Positions 8,722 to 16,515 of a DNA stretch of 45,558 bases are shown here, piece by piece. How positions within the stretch are numbered: the first letter of the stretch is position 1; every line of letters begins with the position of its first letter. The stretch is from Acidobacteriota bacterium (GTDB lineage: Bacteria; Acidobacteriota; Terriglobia; Terriglobales; Acidobacteriaceae), in assembly GCA_021792795.1 (NCBI GenBank), contig JAJYUB010000029.1, positions 1-45,558 of the forward strand, given 5' to 3'. The notes under the pieces are model-generated. The model worked only from the letters and a program-made list of their open reading frames with translations. It was not told where the DNA came from and ran no database searches. Both the position numbers and the translations under genes were made by a program.

Positions 8722-9252
8722 TCAGGAGGTGGATGCGGTGCCGGATTCTTCCAAATAGATTTTCGTGTAATCGAGGTAGTTTTTGGCGTACATCAAAATT
8801 GTCTCGCGGTCGGCATCGGTCAGCTCGCGCCGCTGCTTGGCCGGAACGCCAGCCCACAGGGTTCGCGGCGGCACAATCGTGCCTTCTGGGATCACTGCGC
8901 CGGCGGCGATGATCGATCCCTCGCCGATGCGCGCATTGTTCAGGACCACCACACCCATGCCGATGAGGCACGCATCTTCCACGATGCAGCCATGCACGGT
9001 GGCGTTGTGGCCGATGGTGACCCAGTCGCCAACGATGACGGGATAGCGATAGCGCATGCCGTGCAGCACGGAGCAGTCCTGCACATTGGAGTTGGCGCCG
9101 ATGCGGATGGAATGAACGTCGCCGCGTATGACGGCGTTCATCCAGATGCTGGAGTGCTCGCCTAGGGTGACGTCGCCGATGACTTGCGCCGAGACATCCA
9201 CATAACAGGACTGAGAAATGATGGGAGATTTGCCTTGATAGGAACGAATCAT
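8722..9252 (-). CDS. Gamma-class carbonic anhydrase-like protein
   Basis: The 176-residue left-handed beta-helix protein has hexapeptide repeats (for example VIGDVTLGEHSSIWMNAVIR). The three zinc-binding histidines of the gamma-carbonic anhydrase family appear in SVLHGM and IGHNATVHGC. The C-terminal helix (RETILMYAKNYLDYTKIY) is also typical of the YrdA/PaaY/CaiE group. Many members lack measured carbonic anhydrase activity, so the reaction is uncertain. The ATG at 9252 fits the conserved MIRSYQGKSPII start. No Shine-Dalgarno sequence is obvious. Confidence 0.9.
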   Translation of the reverse strand: MIRSYQGKSPIISQSCYVDVSAQVIGDVTLGEHSSIWMNAVIRGDVHSIRIGANSNVQDCSVLHGMRYRYPVIVGDWVTIGHNATVHGCIVEDACLIGMGVVVLNNARIGEGSIIAAGAVIPEGTIVPPRTLWAGVPAKQRRELTDADRETILMYAKNYLDYTKIYLEESGTASTS

Positions 9253-9381
9253 GAGCTAGTGGGGAAGTTTCCCTGCTCCATTGTACGAGGGGGGAAGGAG
9301 GCATTGCTCGAGAGGATTACGAAAGGGAGGCGGGGGCTTTGGAGAGCGGAGGCGGGGGCCGGGTTTGTGGCGCAAGCGGGC

Positions 9382-9472
9382 GGAATTTTTGAAGGATTGT
9401 GTCGAGTATTTGAAGGATTGTACAGGCTAGTTGAAGGATTATGCGGGATAGTTGAAGGATTATGCAAGGGCT
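9382..9472. repeat. Four-copy 21-bp tandem repeat
   Basis: The core TGAAGGATT recurs at 9390, 9411, 9432 and 9453, exactly 21 bases apart. The bases between cores are only partly conserved (for example TAGTTGAAGGATTATGCGGGA). Because 21 is a multiple of three, all six frames show seven-residue periodicity, so the period is no evidence of coding. Confidence 0.85.
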
Positions 9473-9680
9473 TGGGACGGGATAAACTATTGATTCCACG
9501 TGGCCACGGAGGTTTTTGGGCCGGAGGAGACGGGGAAAAGCTGTCAGTTCGCGAAAAAAACCGCACGTAGCGTGCCAATGAGGAACTGGACGCATAGCTG
9601 GGTCTATAACCATTCTACCGTTTTCGGTCGAAATTCAATGCCAAGATCGGCCGCCGTATTTTTGGGTGACAGTGCTTCGA

Positions 9681-9713
9681 TCCCAGGTCTCAGATGCGAG
9701 ACCTGGGGCACCC
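9681..9713. repeat. Dispersed palindromic repeat, copy A
   Basis: TCCCAGGTCTC-AGATGC-GAGACCTGGGGCACCC: an inverted repeat of CCCAGGTCTC and GAGACCTGGG followed by GCACCC. Nearly the same 33 bases recur at 11302-11334. A partial copy of the first arm (TCCCAGGTCTGG) follows at 9722. Confidence 0.8.
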
Positions 9714-9823
9714 GGCATCGGTCCCAGGTCTGGTTCGACTCGCCTTCGGCTCGCTTAGGGCAGGCTTTCGGCAAGCTCAGGGCCGGCTCTTGGGCACCCG
9801 GGCGAGAAGGATTTGCGCGGAAC

Positions 9824-9853
9824 GCCCCGGCTTGACGGGGATCAAGTCGGGGC
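9824..9853. repeat. Stable hairpin downstream of the lipoprotein gene
   Basis: GCCCCGGCTTGA (9824-9835) and TCAAGTCGGGGC (9842-9853) form a 12-bp stem with one G-T wobble around a six-base loop. It lies 45 bases past the lipoprotein stop codon. There is no U tract, so termination is only a possibility. Confidence 0.55.
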
Positions 9854-9897
9854 ATGCGCGGTGTTCGGCACGCCGAAGGTCTAGGCGCGTGATGGGG

Positions 9898-10191
9898 TCA
9901 GCGACCCCCGCGGTAGGTTTCTACATAACCGCGATGGAAATTGTCCCGGTAGATGTGTGCGGGTTCCCCTGGGGGCACGGGCGGGTTGCGGAAGCGAGGA
10001 TGGCGATTGACTTTCGGCCGCAGGCCCAGGGAGATATCGTGGCGTGCCGCGGCGACGCCGGTGTCAAATCCTTGGCGGGCAACCGCGCCTGGAGGCGGCG
10101 GTGCGTAATACGGAGGAGGTTGAGGGTGAGCGCAACCGCTGAATGGAAGCAGAAACAGCGACAAACCTGCGATCGCGAACAATTTCTTCAT
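9898..10191 (-). CDS. Small predicted lipoprotein
   Basis: The 97-residue product begins MKKLFAIAGLSLFLLPFSGC, a signal peptide with a lipobox ending at Cys20. A proline- and tyrosine-rich linker (PQPPPYYAPPPP) and a charged domain containing GFDTGVAAARHDISLGL, RHPRFRNPPVPP and YRDNFHRGYV follow. The ATG at 10191 is chosen over upstream ATGs because GAGG lies 8 bases before it and the signal peptide starts there. It is likely anchored in the outer or inner membrane. I know of no function; similar small proteins with the RHPRFRNPPVPP motif seem familiar from Acidobacteriota, but I cannot verify this. A repeat-rich region lies on both sides. Confidence 0.72.
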   Translation of the reverse strand: MKKLFAIAGLSLFLLPFSGCAHPQPPPYYAPPPPGAVARQGFDTGVAAARHDISLGLRPKVNRHPRFRNPPVPPGEPAHIYRDNFHRGYVETYRGGR

Positions 10192-11042
10192 GATGACGAC
10201 CTCAGTGAATGCGAGATGGTGAATGCGCCTGATGTTGCAGGCATTGCTCCCAAAAGCGTGCGCGGGAACATGCAACAGGAAACACTGTTGTTCGCGAAGA
10301 GTTGTGTAGGGGTGGAAATAAACGACGGAGTTGTGGGCGCTCCTCAGAGCGTCATGCAAGCTGCGGTCCACACCAAGGACATCCAAAGCGACACAGCGAA
10401 TGCGATCCATGCCGGAGGATTCTTCCATTTATGGCCGAGAGCAAGCCAAGCCATGGTCGCCGCGAGTCCAAGATAGGCGCCGCTCGTCGTTCAAAACCGT
10501 GAGAAAAGTCGCACGGTGACGATCACGGGTTCCGATGGAACAGAGATTGTTCACACCTCTGTATTGCCAGGCAGGGCGCGCTTGCTATTTGAACTCCGGC
10601 GATGCTGCGGCGATAACCTGCCGTCGGATTTCCATCGAGAGCCAATTACCGGGGGCTGATCCAAACCCACTTTCCAGATGTAACATCACGTGAATTTGCC
10701 TTTTCGACAATCATGCTTCGGCATGTTGGGGGATGAGTTCTTCTCATCCCACTCAAGCCAACGGAGGGCTTGAATGGGGCACCCGGCTTTCCAGATGTAA
10801 CATCACGTGAATTTGCCTTTTCGACAATCATGCTTCGGCATGTTGGGGGATGAGTTCTTCTCATCCCACTCAAGCCAACGGAGGGCTTGAATGGGGCACC
10901 CGGCAGCCCAATCTTCGGAGATTTGTGCGAAGCATCGATTAGACCTGCAACTCAGTTCCAGGACAGCACCTAGAGTTGGGGAAACTATCGGAGCGGGGGG
11001 GAATTACGGTATTCTAGAGGTGTCCAACCGGAGCGTTGGGGG
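10192..11042. other. Intergenic region with a tandem duplication
   Basis: These 850 bases lie between the divergent lipoprotein and rpsU genes. No credible gene was found. Apart from the 117-base tandem duplication at 10671-10904, the sequence looks unremarkable. The rpsU promoter is expected near its right end. Confidence 0.5.
10671..10904. repeat. Two exact tandem copies of a 117-bp element
   Basis: Positions 10671-10787 and 10788-10904 are identical. Each copy has three consecutive small hairpins: CATGCTTCGGCATG, GATGAGTTCTTCTCATC and CAAGCCAACGGAGGGCTTG. Each ends in ATGGGGCACCCGGC, the tail shared with the dispersed palindromic repeats. The minus-strand reading frame across it is a duplication artefact. 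Confidence 0.93.
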
Positions 11043-11255
11043 GTGGAATCTCATTTGGCAGAAGTAAAGATTCAAGAAGGCGAACCGCTGGAGAATGCAC
11101 TGCGCCGTTTCAAGCGCAAGGTGCAGCAGGAAGACATCATCAAGGAAGTGAAGCGGCACTCGTACTACATGAAGCCAGGCGAGAAGATGCGCATGAAGCA
11201 GGCGTTGGCCCGCAAGCGCAACCGTAAGAAGGCCCGCAAGGAACAGACCGACTAA
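11043..11255 (+). CDS. rpsU: 30S ribosomal protein S21
   Basis: bS21 is a small basic protein of the 30S platform near the anti-Shine-Dalgarno region. LAEVKIQEGEPLENALRRFK is the family's conserved start, followed by RHSYYMKPGEKMRMKQ and a Lys/Arg-rich tail (RKRNRKKARKEQ). Two starts are possible: GTG at 11043 (GGAG 9 bases upstream) and TTG at 11055, which would give the usual MAEV beginning with a G-rich site upstream. The longer form is given. The gene stands alone; a hairpin terminator follows at 11429. Confidence 0.93.
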   Translation: MESHLAEVKIQEGEPLENALRRFKRKVQQEDIIKEVKRHSYYMKPGEKMRMKQALARKRNRKKARKEQTD

Positions 11256-11301
11256 TCGCGCAGATTTGTGACGGCGTGATGTCGTATGGGACGACGGTGA
11301 A

Positions 11302-11334
11302 TCCCAGGTCTCAGAATCGAGACCTGGGGCACCC
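11302..11334. repeat. Dispersed palindromic repeat, copy B
   Basis: TCCCAGGTCTCAGAATCGAGACCTGGGGCACCC differs from the copy at 9681 by two bases in the loop. Further on, CCCACCCCTAGCC...GGCCAGGATGGGGCACCC (11341-11388) is a second, looser palindrome ending in the same GGGGCACCC tail. Confidence 0.8.
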
Positions 11335-11428
11335 AGCTCTCCCACCCCTAGCCGCAAAAAACGAAGATGTGGCCAGGATGGGGCACCCAAAGTTTTGAGG
11401 TTATTCGAAGAACTGCAACAGTAATGTT

Positions 11429-11466
11429 AGGCCCGGACCGCTACGGCGATTCGGGCCTTTGCTTTT
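11429..11466 (+). terminator. Rho-independent terminator after rpsU
   Basis: AGGCCCG (11429-11435) pairs with CGGGCCT (11452-11458), followed by TTGCTTTT. It lies 170 bases past the rpsU stop, just before the convergent ppc stop codon. Confidence 0.75.
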
Positions 11467-14275
11467 ACCCCGTGTTGCGCAGGCCGGCGGCGATGCCGTT
11501 GATGGTGGCGGCGATGGCGCGCTGCAGGGAATCGCTGGTGTCGCCGGCACGCTTGCGCCGCAAGAGTTCCACCTGGATGAGGCTCATGGGATCGACGTAA
11601 GGATTTCTGACTCGAATGGAACGGGACAGCACCGGATTGGTTTCCAGCAGGACCTTTTGCCCGGTGACCGCGAGGACGGCGCGGCGGGTGCGTTCATACT
11701 CTGATTCCAGACGATTGAAGACTCGATCGCCCATCTCACGGTCGCTTGTCAGCAGAGAATATTGTTTCGCGATGTGGAAGTCGGCCTTGGCCAGCGACAA
11801 TTCCACGTTGCGGATCAGGTCAATGAACATGGGAAACTCCCGCATCATGTGCTGCAAGACCGGAAGATTTCCCTGGGCGATGGAATGCTCCAGGGCATGT
11901 CCTACGCCGAACCATCCCGGAACACCGTGGCGACTTTGCATCCAGCCGAACACCCATGGAATGGCGCGTAAATCGTCGAAATTGCTTTTGGCTTTTCGGC
12001 GAACGGGGCGCGAACCGATGCGCGCAAACTCCAACTCATTGACCGGCGTGGCCTCGGCGAAATATTGCAGGACATCTTCATCTTCAGGAATATTTTTGCG
12101 ATAGAACACGTAGGCGGAGGTGGAAAGTTCTTCGCACACTTCCTCCCAGCCGGGCATCATTGCTCCGGTGCGATGACCACCCGGGCGATTTGCTTCTGGA
12201 CGCGCCAGCGCATCGAGCGAAGCGGCCACCATCAGCTCCAGGTTCCATTCCGCCAATACCACGTCAGAATATTTCCAGTGCAGGACCTCGCCCTGTTCCG
12301 TAATGCGAATTTCTCCATTGAAATCGCCAATGGGCTGGGCATAGATGGCGCGATGAGTGGGCGCGCCGCCGCGACCCACGGTACCACCGCGGCCGTGAAA
12401 CAGGCGCAGATCAATGCCGCATTCGCGGGCAACGGCGTGCAGGGCGCGATGCGTTTTGTATATCTCCCAAGTGCTGGTCAACATGCCGCCGTCCTTGTTG
12501 GAGTCGGAGTAGCCCAGCATCACTTCCTGGCGGCGATGCCAGGATTCCAGTAACTGTTGATACGCGGGCGTGGTCCAGATTTCGCGACAGATGGCGGCCG
12601 CGCCGCGCAAATCCTCAATGGATTCAAACAGCGGCACCACGCGAATGGCGGCGCGGCCCTCTCCAGCCATGCAGGAAACTTCATGGGTGCGCGCCAGGTG
12701 CAGCACGCGCCAGACATCTTCTGCGCAGGTAGCGCCGCTGATCACGTATTGCTGAATCGTTTCCAACGGCCCCTCGCGTTGAATCTGCGCGATGGCGCGG
12801 AAGGTGGCCAGAACGTCGGCGGTCTCGCGCGAAAGCGGGGTGGCGAAGTTTTCCTGCGAGGAACTTCCTTCGCAGTTCTCTTCAATTTCCCGCAGCGCCT
12901 GGGTCAACTGGCGCGCGTGCTGGCGAATGTCGAGCGTGTGCAGATGGAGGCCGAAAGTGCGGACTTCGCGAACCAGCGGATCGATCAAACCTCGCGCCAG
13001 ACGAAGGCTTTTCTCTTCCGCCAGGCTTTCCCGCACTAGATGGAGATCGTCCAGCAATTCTTGACTGGAGCGATACGGCGTCAAGCCGACGGTAGCTGAC
13101 GAATCATTCAGTTCGCGCGCAGCGGCTTCCAGCCGCATGCGAACGCACAGGACGAAGCGTCGATGCAGCTCGCGGGGATAGCGCTGATCGATGGCCACGC
13201 CGGAGCGTTCCAACTGGGACGAATAGGCGTGCAGTTTTTTTTCCAGCGGCGGACTGAGACCGACTCGCTGGATGGAAGGCGTCAGCAGGTCGAGGACCAA
13301 CTGAATGCGAGCGCAATAATGCTCAATCAATTTGCGGCGTGCCATCGTAATGGCCTGCCAGGTCACCTCTGGCGTGACAAAGGGATTGCCGTCGCGATCG
13401 CCGCCGATCCAGGAGCCGAATCGCACCACCTGGGGCAGGTCGTTCGCCCCGATTTCCAGACCGTACTCGTCGCGCAGCGCTCCGGCAATTTCTTCGAAAA
13501 GCTGCGGCAGCGTTTCAAAGATCGCAATGTCGTAATAATCCAGGCCGAGTTTGATTTCATTCTGCACCGTGGGGCGATGGCTGCGAACTTCATCGGTCTG
13601 CCACAACGCGGTGATCTCGGCGAGAATGTCTTCTTCGCGGGCCGCCAGTTCCTCATCCTGCAGGGGGACACGATTCAGGCTTTCGAGGGTTTCGCCAAGC
13701 CGTCGCCGCTTGAACAGGACCGAGCGCCGCGCGACCTCCGTCGGATGGGCTGTGAACACTGGAATGACGCAAATTTTCGCCAAAAACTCCATGGCTTCGC
13801 TGGCCGTGATGCCAGCTTCGCGCATGCGTCGAAGAGTCCCGCGCATCTCTCCGGGTTGTGGCGGGCTCTGGCTGCCCAACAGACGGTGCGCTCGGCGGCG
13901 GCGCTTGCGGTGGTTCGTTTCCGCCAGATTGATCAGTTCAAAATAGAAAGCGAAAGCCCGCGTCAACTGCTCCGCAAATTCTGTGTTGCAGGCGGAAATC
14001 CGAGCGATGGCCTCGGCCAGCAGGAGATCGGCCTTCATCGGGTCGCCGTGCAACCGCGCTTCACGGCCTTCTGTGGTGATGCGACGCAAATCTTCCACGG
14101 CCTGAAACAGCGCATCGCCGGCTTGTTCCCGAAGCACGCGCCCCAGCAGCGTTCCCAGCGAGCGAACGTCGCGGCGCAGCGGAGCATCCTTACGCTCCGG
14201 ATCGAACGATTGCAGTTCTTCCAGGCGCTCCGCCCAGTTTTCCGGCTTCCACAAAAGGTCCATACGTATCTGCAT
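11465..14275 (-). CDS. ppc: Phosphoenolpyruvate carboxylase
   Basis: PEPC carboxylates phosphoenolpyruvate to oxaloacetate, an anaplerotic step. At 936 residues it has the usual length. Catalytic landmarks are VFTAHPTE (active histidine near 172), SWIGGDRDGNPFVT, GYSDSNKDGG and FHGRGGTVGRGGAPTH (near 627). The C-terminus QRAIAATINGIAAGLRNTG carries the allosteric-type ending NTG. It lies 25 bases downstream of the ABC-F gene on the same strand, so the two may be co-transcribed. An alternative ATG four codons in (MDLLWKPENW) is possible. Confidence 0.97.
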   Translation of the reverse strand: MQIRMDLLWKPENWAERLEELQSFDPERKDAPLRRDVRSLGTLLGRVLREQAGDALFQAVEDLRRITTEGREARLHGDPMKADLLLAEAIARISACNTEFAEQLTRAFAFYFELINLAETNHRKRRRRAHRLLGSQSPPQPGEMRGTLRRMREAGITASEAMEFLAKICVIPVFTAHPTEVARRSVLFKRRRLGETLESLNRVPLQDEELAAREEDILAEITALWQTDEVRSHRPTVQNEIKLGLDYYDIAIFETLPQLFEEIAGALRDEYGLEIGANDLPQVVRFGSWIGGDRDGNPFVTPEVTWQAITMARRKLIEHYCARIQLVLDLLTPSIQRVGLSPPLEKKLHAYSSQLERSGVAIDQRYPRELHRRFVLCVRMRLEAAARELNDSSATVGLTPYRSSQELLDDLHLVRESLAEEKSLRLARGLIDPLVREVRTFGLHLHTLDIRQHARQLTQALREIEENCEGSSSQENFATPLSRETADVLATFRAIAQIQREGPLETIQQYVISGATCAEDVWRVLHLARTHEVSCMAGEGRAAIRVVPLFESIEDLRGAAAICREIWTTPAYQQLLESWHRRQEVMLGYSDSNKDGGMLTSTWEIYKTHRALHAVARECGIDLRLFHGRGGTVGRGGAPTHRAIYAQPIGDFNGEIRITEQGEVLHWKYSDVVLAEWNLELMVAASLDALARPEANRPGGHRTGAMMPGWEEVCEELSTSAYVFYRKNIPEDEDVLQYFAEATPVNELEFARIGSRPVRRKAKSNFDDLRAIPWVFGWMQSRHGVPGWFGVGHALEHSIAQGNLPVLQHMMREFPMFIDLIRNVELSLAKADFHIAKQYSLLTSDREMGDRVFNRLESEYERTRRAVLAVTGQKVLLETNPVLSRSIRVRNPYVDPMSLIQVELLRRKRAGDTSDSLQRAIAATINGIAAGLRNTG

Positions 14276-14300
14276 TATGCAGGAGTGAGCAGGCAGTTTC

Positions 14301-16289
14301 CTAAGGGTTGGACGAAGAAATTGCCGCCTGCTCTTCCAGTTGGACGATCAGATCTTCCCATTCCGCCAGCAAGGTGGCATGGTCGGCGCGCATCTCATCG
14401 AGCTGGCGCTGCTGGGTCTGAAAGTGTTCCGCAGAAACGTACACTCCCAACTGATCTTCGGTAGTTTGGATGGCCGCTTCCATGCGCGGAATCTCTTCTT
14501 CGAGCGCGTTGCATCGCTCCCGCATCTGCCGCAGCCGGATGGGATTGATGCGGCCGACGCGCTTGATGGGTCCGTTTTCTTGCTGTTGCTCGTTGGCTTG
14601 CGAAACTGTTAGCGGCGGCGAGGGGAGATTGCCGTTCGATTTTTTCAGTTCCGCAGGCGGCGATGCCGTCGTAGCTGCCTCCGCCTGCCGCGAAATCTGC
14701 CACAAATAATCCTCATAATTCCCGGTATAGACATGCACGACGCCGTCACGAATTTCAAAGACCCGCGTAGCGAGCGCATCGATAAACGCGCGGTCGTGCG
14801 AGACAAACACGACCGTGCCGGTGAAATTTCGAATCGCTTCCAGCAACACTTCTTTGGCGCGCATGTCGAGGTGGTTCGTCGGCTCATCCAGCAGCAGAAA
14901 ATTCGCCGGACTCACTAACAGGCGTGCCAGTGCGTACCGGTTGCGTTCGCCGCCGGAAAGCACGCCGAGATGCTTGAACACATCGTCGCCGGAAAATAAA
15001 AAGCATCCCAGCAGGCACCGCAATTCGGTCTGGGGAATTCTGGGGGCGCTGCGTCCGATGTCGTCGAGCATGCGGGCGTCGGCGTCCAGTTCCTTGTATT
15101 GGTCCTGGGCGAAATACTGCAGGACGACATTATGTCCGAGACGAATCTGGCCCTCGGTCGGTTCGTCGAGAGCAGCAAGCAGGCGAATCAGTGTCGATTT
15201 TCCAGCGCCGTTCGGCCCAACCAGGGCGATCCGCTCGCCCCGCTCAATGGTGAACTGCACGCCGGAAAAGACCTGCTTCGCGCCATAGCTTTTGCCGACT
15301 TGTTGCGCCTCGGCCACAGTACGCCCGCTGGCAGGCGGCTGAGGAAAGGTAAAGTGGATCTCGGTTTCTGCCGGCGGCAATTCAATCCGCTCAATGCGCT
15401 CCAGCTCTTTGACCCGGCTTTGTACCTGGCGCGCTTTGGTGGCTTGCGCGCGGAAGCGAGTGATGAACGCTTCCAGATGTTCGATGTGCTCGCGCTGGTG
15501 ACGATACGCGGCCTCCAACTGGGACTGCCGCTCCGCCTTTTGCTGCAAATATTTCTCGTAGTTTCCCGTGTAGCTATACAGGCGTCGATTCCACAGCTCG
15601 ACAATTTTGTCGGTCGCAACATCCAGAAAGAAGCGGTCGTGCGAGACCAGAATATAGGCATGCGGATAGGCATGGAGATACCCTTCCAACCAATTTCTTG
15701 CTTCCAGATCCAAATGGTTGGTGGGCTCATCCAGCAGCAGCAGATCGGGTTTTTCCAGCAGTAGCTTGGCGAGAGCAATTCGCATCTGCCAGCCGCCGGA
15801 AAACTCCTCCGTCTTGCGCTGCCAGTCCTCCTTGGAGAAGCCGAGTCCGGAGAGCACTGTGCCGACACGGGCCTCAATGGTATAGCCATCCTGCGCGTGA
15901 AATTCGGCGTCGCTGCGCGTCAACTGCTCGATGACGGCGGCATACTCCCCGGAATGAGGGGGCAGATCCGCCAACTGCGAATGCAGGCGTTGAATTTTGT
16001 GCTCTAACGCCTGCGTCTTCTCAAACGCAGACAGGCATTCGTCAAAGACGGAGCGTCCATGCAATTGCAAGCCATCTTGAGGAAGATAGCCGAAGGTCAT
16101 GCCGCCGGTCGATTCCATGGAGCCGTCGTCCAGAGAGTCGAGGCCGGCCAGGATTCGCAGCAGCGTGGACTTGCCGGCGCCGTTGCCGCCGACCAGGCCG
16201 GTGCGTTCCGCTGGAGTGATCTGCCAGTCGATCTTTTCGAAGAGAAGCTTGTGGCCGAAGCGCTTGCCGGCGCGGGTCAGTTGCAGCAT
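14301..16289 (-). CDS. ABC-F family ATPase
   Basis: This 662-residue soluble protein has two ABC ATPase domains and no membrane segments, as in ABC-F translation factors that act on the ribosomal E site. Domain 1 has Walker A GGNGAGKST, signature SGGWQMRIALAKLL and LLLLDEPTNHLD. An arm/linker rich in Arg/Lys and Glu follows (about 230-310). Domain 2 has GPNGAGKST, SGGERNRYALARLL and FLLLDEPTNHLD. The C-terminus has a coiled coil (about 585-655). The frame stays open to 16625, but that extension would run into the divergent glgC gene and has no family counterpart, so MLQLTRAGKRFG at 16289 is taken as the start. An ATG at 16313 is also possible. Confidence 0.92.
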   Translation of the reverse strand: MLQLTRAGKRFGHKLLFEKIDWQITPAERTGLVGGNGAGKSTLLRILAGLDSLDDGSMESTGGMTFGYLPQDGLQLHGRSVFDECLSAFEKTQALEHKIQRLHSQLADLPPHSGEYAAVIEQLTRSDAEFHAQDGYTIEARVGTVLSGLGFSKEDWQRKTEEFSGGWQMRIALAKLLLEKPDLLLLDEPTNHLDLEARNWLEGYLHAYPHAYILVSHDRFFLDVATDKIVELWNRRLYSYTGNYEKYLQQKAERQSQLEAAYRHQREHIEHLEAFITRFRAQATKARQVQSRVKELERIERIELPPAETEIHFTFPQPPASGRTVAEAQQVGKSYGAKQVFSGVQFTIERGERIALVGPNGAGKSTLIRLLAALDEPTEGQIRLGHNVVLQYFAQDQYKELDADARMLDDIGRSAPRIPQTELRCLLGCFLFSGDDVFKHLGVLSGGERNRYALARLLVSPANFLLLDEPTNHLDMRAKEVLLEAIRNFTGTVVFVSHDRAFIDALATRVFEIRDGVVHVYTGNYEDYLWQISRQAEAATTASPPAELKKSNGNLPSPPLTVSQANEQQQENGPIKRVGRINPIRLRQMRERCNALEEEIPRMEAAIQTTEDQLGVYVSAEHFQTQQRQLDEMRADHATLLAEWEDLIVQLEEQAAISSSNP

Positions 16290-16468
16290 CGTAGGTGCGC
16301 TCGCAGCGCCCATTGAAAGCGCATATAGCTTATTGTCGCATCGAACATTTAGGTTGGCATAGCGGCAGGCCGACGCAGGCATCCTATGTACAAGCAGCGT
16401 GGCTGCGTCCGCGATCCGGTCCGTCCGCTTGGCATTTCCGGCGGGTGAAACGACAAGCGTGGGCGGAT

Positions 16469-16477
16469 TGGTATACT
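16469..16477 (+). promoter_or_regulatory. Candidate extended -10 promoter for glgC
   Basis: TGGTATACT, an extended -10 (TGn plus TATACT), lies 38 bases before the glgC ATG. No good -35 was found at the usual distance, which is acceptable for extended -10 promoters. This is a sequence match only. Confidence 0.4.
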
Positions 16478-16515
16478 CGCAGCAGACCGCTTTTTCAGCA
16501 GGATAGGCAACTCCA

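Larger units (their letters stand above)
9253..9897. other. Repeat-rich intergenic region
   Basis: These 645 bases contain no credible gene. They hold a 21-base tandem repeat (9390-9461), a palindromic dispersed repeat (9681-9713), a G+C-rich stretch with further small inverted repeats (CTCGCCTTCGGCTCGC), and a hairpin at 9824-9853. Open frames on both strands reflect the multiple-of-three repeat period rather than coding. Confidence 0.6.

Noticed and set aside
9382-9472. CRISPR-like array
   Set aside because: The period is only 21 bases, repeats are degenerate and no cas gene is near.
10646-10873. Minus-strand open frame with repeated peptide
   Set aside because: The repetition comes from the 117-bp tandem duplication, which contains hairpins; no start site or homologue.
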